Numbered from the stretch's first letter, positions 51,301-54,675 are shown. The stretch is DNA of 64,000 bases from Dermacentor variabilis (GCF_050947875.1 NW_027460346.1:2422000-2485999), one strand, 5' to 3'. Translations and numbers: made by a program. Notes: generated by a model from the letters alone, not told the origin.

Positions 51301-53317
51301 CGGAGCAAGCTAGTCTCGGTATTCGCAAGCACCGGTGTGCCACGTTTCTCGTCTCGGAGGCCGCGTATGGACTTCTGGGCAGCACCACTAGATGGCACAG
51401 CGTGTCCAGAAAGGAGCGCGAGAGAGGAGCTCGGTTGCTGCACGATGTGTTCCTAAGCGTTCGCCACATTCTGGTATGCCATACGTTTCAGAGACCAACC
51501 GCAGGCTTCGCGGTAGTGGTGCTAGATGGTGCCAAGGGAAGCGCGAAAGAGGAATCTAGCTGCAGTTACAGGTCCATAACTTGTTTCGACGGTGGCAATG
51601 CGTTTTGCGGTTATATCGATTCATTGCTAGCCGCATTACTGTTGACAGTCATTGTGAGATGGGTACTGCCAAATTTCTTGGGCCAAAGTTGACTCTTAGC
51701 TGTTGAAAGTGGGCAGTGTGTCATTTGGAAGATTTTTGTGGCTAAGCATGTGTTAAGGAGTTGAATGGCTTTGTCTTGCTGTGCAGGGCAATGTGGCTGA
51801 AGTGCGGGAACTCAGGCCACGGCTCATGCGTGACGAGTACCTGCTTGTGTTCAGGTAGGTGAGCTCTTGCAGGAACCCTGGGATATAGCTTGATTTTGCG
51901 ACAGCCACATGCACATGTCAGCTGTGTGCATGGCAAACATAACAGGCATGTGCTTAATGTGTTGTGAAAGAACACTACAAATTCAGTAACGCATTCAGTG
52001 TTTCGGATTTCAGGTTTAGTACACTCTGTGCCAGTATGAAAGGAAATTGCCTGATCTGTGTCCAAATTGAAACTCTTGCTAATGTGCTAGTTAAAACGTT
52101 GCTCACAGCTATTCGCTGTACTGGATGCTTCACTTAAGTTCAACCAAGCTTTAAAAAAAAGCAGTACATCTTAGGCAAATGATACTCAAGTAACTCAGTA
52201 CTGTGGACAATATGCTATCAGTATCACTTGCCTAAAGGCCGCTTCACGTGCTGTGATCAGGACGAAAAAAGGAAGTTGATGCAGTCGCACTTGTTGCTCA
52301 TGCTGCACTCTCTGAACACTTTCAAGATATGTACACTATTACTGCTATAGTCCTTACTGCACAACACTTGTTGCAGTCTACAAGAGTGAAGAATTCTGCT
52401 GTAGAAGAACTGTGGTTGTTGTGTAAACAACCAGATTCTTTAGCAAGTGCCTTGAGATCATTGCTGCGCATTAGTTTCAACTCGTGAACTAAACATGTAC
52501 CCCACCTTAAACGGCTTATAAATTTGTTGTCTTTATTTTGACAGAGTAATTTTTTGGTCAACCTCACCAATATTTCATTACTTTCAAAAAATGTGTGTTG
52601 CTGTAATATTGCGCTTAGCTCTTTCAACGAGCACTACACTCTACTACGTGCCTCTGGTGACGGGCTGTTCCTTTGTTTCATTACTACAATAATTTTCATG
52701 ATGAACCAAATACAATCACTTCTCCTTTATTACTGTTTAACAAGCTTCTCAGTTGAAATGACTTTCAGTTGTTACCGGTATAAAATAAGATAAATGAGCC
52801 TTTTGTTGAAAACGTGGTCCACACAACCTTTATATTCCCCTTTGTGTGTAAATTCCAAATATTCAATATTCGATTCAATATTTGAAGCTAGATTTTTTTT
52901 TAGAATATTCACATTCTAACAATAAAAAAAATTCCACCAGTATTCGGGCACTCCTATTTGTGCTCCATCAAAAAAATGGCTGGGCTAAGCATGTGCATTC
53001 AGTGCTGTTTACACATGCACATAGAAAACCTGATTAATACTGTTCCGCTTGTTTGTAGCATGCTCTTTATTCCTCTGGTTGATGGACTATCTGACTGATG
53101 CAGTCACTGTTGGTTGTAGTGAACTGCTGGACAGTGAGAGTGATGGCATCGAGGTGAGCTACAATGCAGCCGGCATCCTGGCACACATCCTATCAGATGG
53201 GGCTGAGAGCTGGGACAAGGCTGCCATCCAGGCTGTCTCACGTGGTCAAGTGCTGGTGCGCATGCGGCGGGCCATTGACCGCTGGGCACTGGTCACCAAG
53301 CGCAACATCAACTACCG
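6176..53317 (+). CDS. ZYG11B: ZYG11-family CUL2 ubiquitin-ligase substrate receptor (partial, 10 exons)
   Basis: Joined exons are 6176-6378, 12879-12941, 17195-17249, 20552-20605, 21735-21896, 26341-26431, 29101-29171, 41630-41677, 51787-51854 and 53120-53317. Phases agree at every junction, giving 1013 nt, about 337 residues. The product matches the armadillo-repeat half of ZYG11/ZER1 proteins, which recruit substrates with N-terminal glycine to CUL2-elongin B/C-RBX1 (family knowledge). Diagnostic stretches include MLRNGCL, GLLGNVAEVRELRP and KRNINYR. The WNVTD motif, with its D codon split between exons 6 and 7, and GNVAE in exon 9 correspond to residues I recall lining the Gly/N-degron pocket of human ZYG11B. 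The LRR and cullin-box part must lie upstream, and the C-terminus beyond 64000. ZER1 is the main alternative; the motifs look closer to ZYG11B. Confidence 0.9.
6379..7084. other. Unrecognised intronic DNA
   Basis: This is the start of a 6.5-kb intron. No gene or recognisable repeat was seen. Confidence 0.35.
7085..8074. mobile_element. Degenerate MITE-like sequence
   Basis: Phrases such as ggataattcggacatg and gattattcagaca resemble internal parts of Tigger-type MITEs (similar wording recurs near 63510). Between about 7850 and 8070 a unit of roughly 117 bp appears twice, imperfectly: both copies contain the order gccttc..aactgc, atgat..gtcgatagc, and gttgcagc. A gypsy LTR then interrupts this sequence at about 8075. 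No coding potential is seen. Confidence 0.3.
8075..8237 (-). repeat. Putative 3' LTR of the gypsy remnant
   Basis: On the minus strand it begins TGTGAAGAAG directly after the purine-rich tract, and ends CCTCTTCTCA, so the termini are inverted (TGTGAAGAAG against TGAGAAGAGG). The length is about 163 bp, short for an LTR. The inner boundary near 8075 was set where similarity between two flanking host repeats breaks, so it could be off by several bases. Confidence 0.55.
8273..10434 (+). mobile_element. piggyBac-family DNA transposon (2.15 kb) with TTAA duplication
   Basis: TTAA is present at 8273-8276 and 10431-10434. Immediately inside are inverted termini, CCCATTC at the left and GAATGGG at the right. 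Just inside the left end, 8288-8306 contains a short palindrome (gacggcg..cgccgtc), as is common in subterminal piggyBac sequence. The interior carries one transposase gene, broken by homopolymer frameshifts. Structure and near-intact coding suggest a fairly young insertion. Confidence 0.92.
8523..10254 (+). pseudogene. piggyBac transposase, frameshifted
   Basis: The cut-and-paste DDD transposase runs open to 9785 and continues in another frame at 9893-10254. I prefer the ATG at 8523 (MATWRGKPLTQ) over the in-frame ATG at 8454; an acidic stretch follows, common at piggyBac N-termini. The first catalytic Asp is in LAVDESF (about 9252) and the second in IFVDNWYSS (about 9497). The third, in a GGLDRHD motif near 9810-9820, lies beyond the frameshift. 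The C-terminus has a Cys/His cluster (RRCVVCKAQ.., WECEKC.., ECFKIYH) like the Cys-rich domain of this family. Frame breaks map to the A run at 9744-9749 and probably the 14-T run at 9876-9889. Apart from these it appears complete. Confidence 0.88.
10435..11500 (-). pseudogene. Ty3/gypsy integrase, frameshifted
   Basis: On the minus strand, the zinc-binding part shows GHAGVFKTYE and then CLDCQ in different frames with an in-frame stop between them (about 11480-11330). The catalytic core at 10944-11405 has VGIDLYGP, LLSDRGRTF and a TNGLRER motif; the second Asp and the Glu are separated by exactly 35 residues, as in retroviral-type integrases. The C-terminal part (10431-10733) contains PGSLVWLFVP, KFKGPYRVLEQ and HISRRKPHHDLLPPDS before the TAA stop. 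A frameshift lies between the core and the C-terminal part. It is a dead transposon gene; it would have inserted retrotransposon DNA into chromosomes. Confidence 0.88.
11508..12213. mobile_element. Long-TIR MITE with TACCGTATTTACT ends
   Basis: The termini are TACCGTATTTACTTGCATAA on the left and, reverse complemented, TACCGTATTTACTCGCATAA on the right. Similarity continues inward for roughly 90 bp on each side (both include CCCCTGAATTTTGTCGTC), with an extra block of about 18 bp on the right arm. TA flanks suggest the Tc1/mariner-pogo superfamily. The internal ORF at 11728-11976 is not recognised. Confidence 0.7.
12214..12257. repeat. Terminal fragment of a second TACCGTATTTA-ended family
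   Basis: The string ctattggcctagattcaaat followed by aaatacggta is the same as the right end of the element at 49771-50781. It directly abuts the MITE ending at 12213, so the longer MITE probably landed within or beside an older element. Confidence 0.6.
12258..12878. other. Unrecognised intronic DNA up to exon b
   Basis: No gene or repeat was recognised. The last 30 bases form the pyrimidine-rich tract and the acceptor (cttggCAG) of the next exon. Confidence 0.35.
12879..12941 (+). CDS. ZYG11B: ZYG11B exon b (63 nt)
   Basis: The exon completes the split serine codon (AG|T) and encodes SASLFYLVKGEERANFNVSI plus R and two bases of the next codon. Its acceptor is ttccttggCAG and its donor is GTAAGT. 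Length and phase fit both neighbouring exons. Confidence 0.85.
12942..14400. other. Intronic DNA with homopolymer runs
   Basis: There is a run of 18 T at 13027-13044 and 15 G at 13087-13101, followed by further T-rich sequence near 13326-13345. No coding region or named repeat was recognised. G15 and T18 runs are likely places for sequencing or assembly error. Confidence 0.4.
14401..15434. mobile_element. Palindromic Tigger-type MITE halves surrounding Tigger copy 1
   Basis: About 66 bp at 14401-14464 (TACAGTGAAACCTCGTTAAA then CGTAGTTGGCTGGAGCTCAG) recurs inverted at 15369-15434. Joined, the halves would form a foldback of about 130 bp with a TA at its centre. Tigger copy 1 occupies exactly that centre, which suggests insertion into the MITE's own palindromic midpoint. 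Confidence 0.6.
14465..15371 (+). mobile_element. Internally deleted Tigger/pogo element, copy 1
   Basis: The left end is TACAGTGAAACCTCGTTAAA. The coding remnant at about 14800-14970 has a CENP-B-like helix-turn-helix start (NRVLSIEEKFDIVCAVERGI then NSVLARE). After a junction near 14980 the reading passes directly to a transposase tail (PHDSHEDGTESDSTSDSGPT, then LAEKLARSLSDFE) ending at 15271. The whole catalytic DDE domain is missing, so the copy cannot be autonomous. Copy 2 shares the same structure. Confidence 0.7.
15425..16417 (-). mobile_element. Internally deleted Tigger/pogo element, copy 2, inverted
   Basis: This copy reads on the minus strand from 16417 (TATAGTAAAGCCTCATTAAA, diverged from copy 1's end) down to about 15425. 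It carries the same helix-turn-helix region, the same internal junction (near 15930-15900) and the same acidic tail (SPNDSDDDDTESDSTGDSG). It lies tail to tail with copy 1, giving a roughly 2-kb inverted repeat with several in-frame differences. Confidence 0.7.
16418..17194. other. Unrecognised intronic DNA with a T21 run
   Basis: Nothing was recognised except 21 consecutive T at 16973-16993. The acceptor of exon c (tatgtcaaCAG) ends this stretch. Confidence 0.35.
17195..17249 (+). CDS. ZYG11B: ZYG11B exon c (55 nt)
   Basis: One base completes a split arginine codon, then 18 codons encode KIIKCLLDAMGYHRSDTT. The exon ends in phase 0 before the donor GTGAGT. It is a very short exon placed between introns of 4.3 and 3.3 kb. 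Confidence 0.85.
17567..18127. repeat. Head-to-head dimer of a tRNA-derived SINE (palindrome)
   Basis: The outer arms, about 165 bp each, are inverted copies starting attagtcatatcatgagaag and containing caaacaatgacaccaaggac. The left arm, read on the minus strand, begins with a tRNA-like head (GGTAGCTCAATTGGTAGAGC, a box A match, then GGTCGTGGGTTCGG, a box B match). The right arm repeats the body and the second half of the head on the plus strand. A perfect hairpin lies at 17939-17990 (ggaaccgaacccacgacc.. and its complement around gaaat). A spacer containing CCACTTTCTTGGGTATTTG lies between the arms; a relative occurs at 53374. Confidence 0.75.
18204..18955. mobile_element. piggyBac-like MITE with TTAA ends (752 bp)
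   Basis: TTAA occurs at 18204-18207 and 18952-18955. Inside are inverted termini: CCCTTCGAAGGT on the left and, reverse complemented, CCCTTTGAGGGT on the right. There is no transposase coding. The similar left terminus at 43619 (TTAACCCTTTGAGG) suggests one family of non-autonomous piggyBac-type elements. Confidence 0.75.
18956..19486. other. Unrecognised intronic DNA
   Basis: An open frame of 122 codons at 18998-19366 shows no recognisable domain and is not supported as a gene. Confidence 0.3.
19487..20424. mobile_element. TIR element with GGGCCCCTCACCAGG ends (938 bp)
   Basis: The left end reads GAAGGGCCCCTCACCAGGCC and the reverse complement of the right end reads GAGGGCCCCTCACCAGGTCG. 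No coding region was recognised, and a T-rich tract interrupts it at 19777-19808. A second AGGGCCCC stands just outside the left end (19474-19482). The superfamily cannot be assigned from sequence alone. Confidence 0.6.
20552..20605 (+). CDS. ZYG11B: ZYG11B exon d (54 nt)
   Basis: Eighteen codons in phase 0 encode MLRNGCLTMIHFKIPQDV between the acceptor gctgacaCAG and the donor GTGAGT. The RNGCL motif fits the armadillo repeat of ZYG11 proteins and joins directly to LFDYERLV of the next exon. Confidence 0.9.
20606..21734. other. Intron with a SINE fragment
   Basis: At about 21043-21117 a diverged piece of the Ruka-like SINE tail is present (atttctggagtctcccacta then gtggttttggcatgttgaac). 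The rest of this 1.1-kb intron is unrecognised. Confidence 0.5.
21735..21896 (+). CDS. ZYG11B: ZYG11B exon e (162 nt)
   Basis: Fifty-four codons in phase 0 run from LFDYERLVDMLLFIVSQYDQ to RLVGDKGAIA, an armadillo repeat segment. The acceptor gttttgCAG is normal, but the donor GCG|GTACTT departs from the GTRAGT seen at most other exons. The frame stays open for 67 further codons into the intron, stopping at 22100. Confidence 0.9.
21897..22904. other. Intronic DNA with short terminal-like repeats
   Basis: The strings tgccacacagtaagggtg (about 22512) and tgccacacaataaaggtg (about 22592) are direct repeats 80 bp apart, with an inverted ctttattgtgtgg between them. They may be transposon termini. 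No gene is seen. Confidence 0.35.
22905..23516 (-). pseudogene. Unrecognised antisense ORF of 203 codons, probably a gene or transposon remnant
   Basis: This is the longest open frame in the window outside piggyBac. The protein begins MCRVPIKLHVALWPMQ and has ordinary composition, with QLLAAEKISNGIREQVIK and RNEEQQDASMCATAVELRCG near the end. I do not recognise a family. Upstream on the same strand, 23563-23818 continues in another frame with plausible protein (FFYGPYMQLEVKDYCPNLG, then MANFPVHMSISVRAS), so the whole may be a frameshifted pseudogene of about 0.9 kb. It stops where a separate element seems to start at 23819. Lack of introns would fit a retrocopy. Confidence 0.4.
23819..26340. 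other. Intronic DNA, transposon-like start at 23819
   Basis: The sequence from 23819 begins TACAGGGTGTCCCAGTTAAC, similar to TACAGGGTGTTTCAGTGAAC at 50780; both look like termini of one repeat family. The open frame around 25260-25480 (AAEETVELDQSARTFAEATR) has low-complexity, helical character but no recognised domain. The rest is not recognised. The stretch ends at the acceptor gctacttgCAG. Confidence 0.35.
26341..26431 (+). CDS. ZYG11B: ZYG11B exon f (91 nt)
   Basis: Thirty codons plus one base encode IMLQLIDGRLRTHTSDEVME then TAWSTMWNVT; the final G begins an aspartate codon finished by exon g. The WNVTD motif formed across the junction corresponds to the conserved WN-x-x-D of the Gly/N-degron pocket. 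The donor is GTACTG, again not GTRAGT. Confidence 0.88.
26432..26695. other. Unrecognised intronic DNA
   Basis: No recognisable feature lies between the exon f donor and the Helitron fragment. Confidence 0.3.
26696..27685 (-). mobile_element. Helitron 5' fragment
   Basis: On the minus strand the element starts near 27685 with TCCTATTTTTAACAGCGAAG, containing the small palindrome AACAGCGAAGCTGTT seen at the start of many arthropod Helitrons. A basic, coiled region follows (27496-27200, repeated RR/EA-type residues), then a recognisable Helitron N-terminal domain (26714-27160). The helicase and the 3' hairpin are missing, so it is truncated at about 26696. Confidence 0.75.
26714..27496 (-). 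pseudogene. Helitron Rep/helicase protein, N-terminal part only
   Basis: The second segment (27160-26714) begins MLEFGHSCRVCDRLCFDSNL and contains LCRTCRETALRGKVPQF, PPKPEGLLCLKEVEEQ and MNIRRLTPGYGQYSIQGQV. This matches the conserved zinc-binding domain (DUF6570, as I recall) before the Rep domain in Helitron proteins that replicate by rolling circle. The first segment (27496-27200, REKQWQRWADPTYLAREAKA) is a charged helical region typical of the N-terminus. The segments are in different frames and no Rep or helicase motif follows, so it is non-functional. Confidence 0.75.
27835..28403 (-). mobile_element. Solo LTR (569 bp) with ATCC target duplication
   Basis: Read on the minus strand it starts TGTAGGAATGCACAACTCTC and ends GAGACCCCACA, with ATCC on both sides (27831-27834 and 28404-28407 on the plus strand). 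A polyadenylation signal AATAAA lies at 27904-27909 (minus). No internal retrotransposon sequence is attached, so this is a solo LTR left by recombination between two LTRs. A related, diverged LTR is present at about 59560-59955. Confidence 0.8.
28487..28722 (+). repeat. tRNA-derived SINE, Ruka-like, near full length
   Basis: The head resembles a tRNA with a box A-like TTGCTCAGTGGCTATGG and a box B GGATCGAATCC at 28540-28550, closed by cggccacagcgg. The body contains TTAAAGAACCCCAGGTGGTC and TTTCCGGAATCCTCCACTAC and ends gtaaaaccccataattt. This wording is typical of tick SINE copies. Possible but imperfect flanking duplications (caactctttga / taacttttgga) surround it. Confidence 0.85.
28723..29100. 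other. Intronic DNA up to exon g
   Basis: Nothing was recognised apart from the acceptor cttgtttgCAG. Confidence 0.35.
29101..29171 (+). CDS. ZYG11B: ZYG11B exon g (71 nt)
   Basis: Two bases complete the split aspartate codon of WNVTD; 23 codons then encode ETPINCERFLDGGG and MALFLECLR. The donor is GTAAGT in phase 0. The sequence fits the armadillo repeat following the pocket residue. Confidence 0.9.
29172..30466. other. Intronic DNA, possible lone piggyBac-type end
   Basis: At 30082-30091 the string aaggggttaa may be the right terminus of a piggyBac-like MITE (GGGGTTAA), but no left end was found. A motif gtgactttgacgtcacaggc occurs at 29729-29748. No gene is recognised. Confidence 0.3.
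30467..31766. mobile_element. DNA element with about 150-bp terminal inverted repeats
   Basis: The left arm (30467-30615) contains tgtactatcgcgctcagtat, atctggagagggtgtagctg and ttccagcaagc; the same order appears inverted in the right arm (31617-31766). The arms are long and only moderately diverged, as in Mutator-like or foldback elements. No transposase or clear target duplication was found. A minus-strand SINE fragment is nested at about 31275-31392. Confidence 0.65.
31275..31392 (-). repeat. Truncated Ruka-like SINE
   Basis: Reverse complemented, it contains GTTAAAGAACCCCAGGTGGT, cgaaatttccggagctctcg and a tail gggacgttaaacaccataaa followed by repeated accaa units. The tRNA-like head is missing, so it is 5'-truncated. 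Confidence 0.8.
31808..32110 (+). mobile_element. Left end of a Tigger-type MITE
   Basis: The sequence starts TACAGTAGACTTCCTTCTCT and continues with gattattcgattttccagtt, typical of pogo/Tigger termini. No right end was found; it may be truncated before the retrotransposon tail at 32324. Confidence 0.4.
32324..32349 (-). repeat. (ATT)n tail of the CR1-like element
   Basis: About eight AAT units on the plus strand mark the 3' terminus of the minus-strand retrotransposon; CR1/L2-type elements end in short microsatellite repeats rather than poly(A). Confidence 0.75.
33043..35160 (-). pseudogene. CR1-like ORF2: endonuclease and reverse transcriptase, broken
   Basis: The endonuclease part (35160-34714) has LMETWCKDGQNN, a glycine-rich STRGGGGVMLL stretch, SVCYRPPDGNAP and ISGGDINIDML. 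A linker follows at 34568-34347 (RKPWITPELHSKINYRNSLY). Reverse transcriptase motifs are VTVLFKKDDVNDMGNYRPIS and VLPIFSKGLEKVI (34063-33656), then YILYADDTSTFLT with the catalytic YADD and a thumb-like end (33423-33043). These pieces lie in different frames with gaps, so the gene is dead. The protein would nick target DNA and copy element RNA at that site. Confidence 0.88.
35405..36262 (-). pseudogene. CR1-like ORF1: PHD finger, coiled coil, RNA-binding tail
   Basis: The likely start is the ATG at 36262 (MTTDVCFSCKDTFAPGES). Cys and His follow a C4HC3 PHD pattern: CFSC, CDDCNHPYHFGTC and CATCKTTC. After a frameshift near 36060 comes a long coiled coil (36056 onward, LISEKYNEILERLATHEKDA). 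After another frameshift near 35635 the C-terminal part has IIVRYARQAVRDLWFEKRHK, NRHLLQQTKDWAKQNAHQY and WHRNGKILMRKEW, like the RNA-binding region of LINE ORF1 proteins. Such proteins package element RNA; here the gene is broken. Confidence 0.85.
36439..37222. repeat. Tandem array of a 223-bp unit (3.5 copies)
   Basis: Units start at about 36439 (232 bp, with an extra gctgctgct), 36671 (223), 36894 (223) and 37117 (partial, about 106 bp). The middle units are nearly identical. Each contains aagcagagtcgcagtttagc, aagtgtggtatggcccgcgc and ttttatcttgccagtcgtcg. On the minus strand every unit carries GATAAAAGG, a possible TATA-like element. Similarity ends abruptly near 37222. The array lies directly upstream of CR1-like ORF1. 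Confidence 0.85.
37223..37746. other. Unrecognised intronic DNA
   Basis: There is no recognisable gene or repeat. A short T-rich tract lies at about 37304-37316. Confidence 0.3.
38150..38242 (-). repeat. Fragment of the ATTGCAATAGCAAT-ended repeat
   Basis: Reverse complemented it contains ATTATTGCAATAGCAATTAT, then atggacactctaggc and a GC-rich part ending ccgtggggttcc. This matches the start of the element at 53991 (attgcaatagcaattgtatg then gacacttcaagcgc). Confidence 0.6.
39301..39356. repeat. 15-bp tandem repeat (about 3.7 copies)
   Basis: The unit catgagcttcaagcg is repeated with small changes (catgagctacaagca, catgagcttcaagcg, catgagcttcaattg, catgagcttatcc). Confidence 0.8.
41630..41677 (+). 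CDS. ZYG11B: ZYG11B exon h (48 nt)
   Basis: Sixteen codons in phase 0 encode IFTDKPELLRNMMGLL between the acceptor cttgtttCAG and the donor GTGAGT. It connects LECLR of exon g to GNVAEVRELRP of exon i, a stretch that is continuous in ZYG11 proteins. It is a very small exon with 12.5 kb of intron before it and 10.1 kb after. Confidence 0.9.
41678..42144. other. Unrecognised intronic DNA
   Basis: No gene or repeat was recognised. Confidence 0.3.
42145..42352 (+). repeat. tRNA-derived SINE, Ruka-like
   Basis: The same head and body as the copy at 28487 are present: ggctatggtgttgggctt, box B-like AGATTGAATCCC, then TTAAAGAACCCCAGGTGGTC and atttccggagttccccacta, ending ctcataatttaatttt. It is slightly shorter at the 3' side. 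Confidence 0.85.
42353..43618. other. Intronic DNA with a poly(T) run
   Basis: There are 19 T at 42645-42663 and smaller T runs at about 43028-43039. No gene was recognised. Confidence 0.35.
43619..46706. mobile_element. piggyBac-like MITE interrupted by a Tigger MITE
   Basis: The left end is TTAACCCTTTGAGGTTCACA; the right end reverse complemented is CCCTTTGATGGTCACC at about 46704, with the outer TTAA apparently changed to ctag. The interior, excluding 44171-45665, resembles a second copy at 60912-61885 along most of its length: shared words include acttattttgagaaa / acttaattcaagaaa, gagaaacttgcag, gtaaactag and actggaatactcc. No transposase is present. Confidence 0.6.
44171..45665. mobile_element. 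Tigger-type MITE (1.5 kb) nested in the piggyBac-like MITE
   Basis: The left terminus is TACAGTAAAAGCTTGTTAAT and the reverse complement of the right is TACAGTAAAAGCTCATTAAT, with TA ends. Within it, about 44470-45110 resembles the repeat at 54045-54665 (gaggctccgtata, tatgtgcgagtgaaag, ccaataaagctact), so a third repeat is nested. No transposase was recognised. Confidence 0.65.
46707..47137. other. Unrecognised intronic DNA
   Basis: No gene or repeat was recognised. Confidence 0.3.
47138..47410 (-). mobile_element. 5'-truncated non-LTR retrotransposon tail
   Basis: On the minus strand about 47360-47270 encodes IHIAHDWNCLPRHTTNTDPA and a few more residues before a stop. The DWNxLP motif is typical of the C-terminus of CR1/L2/Jockey-type reverse transcriptases. 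A 3' region with ccacccctcatgtaatgtct and an A/T-rich end (aataaacaaataaataaac) follows. A related 3' region may be present at about 58040-58150. Confidence 0.65.
47585..49460. repeat. Foldback-like repeat with dispersed 24-bp motif
   Basis: The motif tggcacatacccagtgaccc followed by aagt occurs about six times in plus orientation between 47590 and 47975 and about as often in the opposite orientation between 48175 and 49450 (ttgggtcactgggtatgtgc). The two halves therefore form an imperfect inverted structure. A solo LTR (48283-48927) and a tRNA-like segment (48193-48258, with ggttcaaaacc) sit inside. No coding region is seen. Confidence 0.6.
48283..48927 (+). mobile_element. Solo LTR (645 bp) with GTAT target duplication
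   Basis: It starts TGTTAGGAATGGCCTGCCGA and ends ccgactccaaatctgaca, flanked by GTAT at 48279-48282 and 48928-48931. A TATA-like tttaaaaac lies at 48708-48716 and AATAAA at 48853-48858, so the transcription direction is plus. Removing it and one GTAT restores the surrounding repeat motif (ggtcact..gtatgtg), which supports the boundaries. Confidence 0.8.
49473..51267. mobile_element. hAT-like MITE carrying nested elements
   Basis: The left end is TAGAGGTGTACAAATAGCGA and the reverse complement of the right end is TAGGGGTGTGCAAATATTCG, each followed by AATTGAA/AATCAAAT-rich sequence. Between them lie a second MITE (49771-50781) and a repeat beginning TACAGGGTGTTTCAGTGAAC at 50780. Flanking duplications were not evident. 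Confidence 0.55.
49771..50781. mobile_element. TACCGTATTTA-ended MITE (1.0 kb)
   Basis: The left end TACCGTATTTACTCGAAGCT is inverted at the right as TACCGTATTTATTTGAATCT, followed by aggccaatag. The interior is GC-rich (49920-50450), unlike its AT-rich surroundings. The right end is the same as the fragment at 12214-12257. Confidence 0.7.
51268..51786. other. Intronic DNA, repeat-like, up to exon i
   Basis: Two diverged blocks share ggtgctagatgg / caccactagatgg and gcgcgaaagag / gcgcgagagag, suggesting an internal duplication within a repeat. The open frame at 51255-51692 is probably incidental. Confidence 0.35.
51787..51854 (+). CDS. ZYG11B: ZYG11B exon i (68 nt)
   Basis: Twenty-two codons plus two bases encode GNVAEVRELRPRLMRDEY and LLVF. 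The GNVAE motif holds the Asn and Glu that I recall contacting the glycine N-degron in human ZYG11B. The acceptor is ttgctgtgCAG and the donor is GTAGGT. Confidence 0.92.
51855..53119. other. Intron with a possible hAT-like end
   Basis: Around 52860-52965, aatattcgattcaatatttg and tattcgggcactcctatt resemble diverged hAT-like termini of the 37747/49473 type. Nothing else was recognised. Confidence 0.35.
53120..53317 (+). CDS. ZYG11B: ZYG11B exon j (198 nt)
   Basis: One base completes a split serine codon; 65 codons follow, from ELLDSESDGIEVSYNAAGIL to WALVTKRNINY, plus CG of a final arginine. ELLDSESDGIEVSYNA and RRNINYR-type sequence are strongly conserved in the family. The acceptor is ttggttgtAG and the donor is GTCAGT. 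The next exon, expected to start with the last base of that arginine codon, is not within the remaining 10.7 kb. Confidence 0.92.
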
Positions 53318-53373
53318 GTCAGTTTTCCTCAGGATTTCTGTACGGCGCCGGCTACTAATGATGAATAGGTAAA

Positions 53374-53985
53374 TGAAAGAGAAGAAGCGACAACTTTGCC
53401 CCTGGTAGGAGCCAACCCCACAACCTCCACATGGCACATGCGATGCTCTACCAATTTAGCTACAGTGGCAGCTCTCCCCCTGGCCACTTTCTTGGGTAAT
53501 TGTGCGTGGGCATACTAAATCTCTTTGTTGAAATCAAGAAAAAGAAATGGGCATGGGCAGGACACGTAATGAGGAGGGAAGATAACCGATGGTCATTAAG
53601 GGTTACGGACTGGATTCCAAGGGAAGGGAAGTGTGGCAGGGTGCGGCAGAAAGTTAGGTGGGCGGATGAGATTAAGAAGTTTGCAGGGACAGCATGGCCA
53701 CCATTAGTACATGACCGGGGTAGTTGGGGAAGTATGGGAGAGGCCTTTGCCCTGCAGTGGGCGTAACCAGGCTGATGATGATGATGATTATGATGGTGAT
53801 GATGATGATGATACTAAATCTAGCCCTGGGAATGCCAGTCAGTGCCATCCGTGGGTGATGATGGTGCGGTCGCAGAAGCTTGCCACTGTAACTCAATTGG
53901 TAGAGCATTACATGTGTCATGTGGTGGGTTCTGCTCTCACCGGTGGCAAGTTGTCTTTTCTTCTACTTTTATTTCCCTTTTCATA
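53374..53985. repeat. Second head-to-head tRNA-SINE dimer, split by an RTE tail
   Basis: The left arm has a minus-strand tRNA-like head (gatgctctaccaatttagct) and the right arm a plus-strand one (aactcaattggtagagcatt, then gtggtgggttctgctct). The spacer shares CCACTTTCTTGGGTAATTG and ccctgggaatgccagtcagt with the dimer at 17567. An RTE fragment with an 11-bp target duplication lies inside the spacer. Confidence 0.75.
53523..53810 (+). mobile_element. 5'-truncated RTE-type retrotransposon tail
   Basis: The duplication ATACTAAATCT flanks it at 53512-53522 and 53811-53821. The frame at 53523-53766 encodes the end of an RTE-clade reverse-transcriptase protein (KKKWAWAGHVMRREDNRWSL, then KCGRVRQKVRWADEIK and MGEAFALQWA). 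A (TGA)n-type tail follows at 53773-53810. These are typical marks of target-primed insertion. Confidence 0.85.
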
Positions 53986-53990
53986 TTATT

Positions 53991-54675
53991 ATTGCAATAG
54001 CAATTGTATGGACACTTCAAGCGCATTTCTTCCATCGCCGTCGCCATGAGGCTCCGTATAAAGTCCAAGGGTGATAATCGTCGCCATGTGCCCTACGCTG
54101 TATGTGCGAGTGAAAGTGTGCAAGGGGAGCCGACAATTGGTGCTCAATCTCGATCGCACGAAAGAGGCGAAAGCAGAGAGGAAGCGTGCAGTCTTTCATT
54201 GCGTGGGAGACACCCAACATTGCGAGGCACCGGGGGAGGGGAGGGTGGGGAGAAGTGGCGTTCTACTCTGGCTGCAACTGTGCATGTGGCGGCTGTGGGC
54301 CGTGTCGTGCAGCCGTATCTTGAGAGCAATCTGCGTTGTGAGCAGAGTCTAGGTGCATCGATGGCTTGTAGCTTTGTGTGTGCTGTGTGTTCTCGGCGCT
54401 CACTTTGCGTTGAAGTGATAGACAGCACAAAGGTCACTTCGCTTGCTGCTGCTGCCACGTTTCCTCGCACCAGCGTTTTGACAGCCAGTTTCTGCGGTGA
54501 TCGAGTGAGATGTGTTTATGTTTGCTTGTGCGCACGGGACACCATGCTTGTTAATTTAGTTAGTATGCCTATGTTTACAAGTTTATACGGCCAATAAAGC
54601 TACTCTCCTTACTTTCTATAGCTGTCCAATAATTTGCTATAGCAATCGATGCTTCGCCTTTCGGGCGAAACTGCA
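53991..54675 (+). repeat. Repeat with ATTGCAATAGCAAT / TTGCTATAGCAAT ends
   Basis: It starts attgcaatagcaattgtatg, contains tgaggctccgtataaagtcc and tatgtgcgagtgaaagtgtg, and ends with a polyadenylation-like ccaataaagctactctcctt and tttgctatagcaatcgatgc. The interior is GC-rich. A second copy lies at about 44470-45110 and a fragment at 38150-38242. The open frame at 54004-54597 shows no known domain. Confidence 0.6.

Noticed and set aside
51255..51692. 145-codon open frame as a gene
   Set aside because: Composition is that of a GC-rich repeat with internal duplication; there are no motifs and no splice support.
54004..54597. 197-codon open frame as a gene
   Set aside because: It spans a repeat whose other copy at 44470 does not keep the frame.
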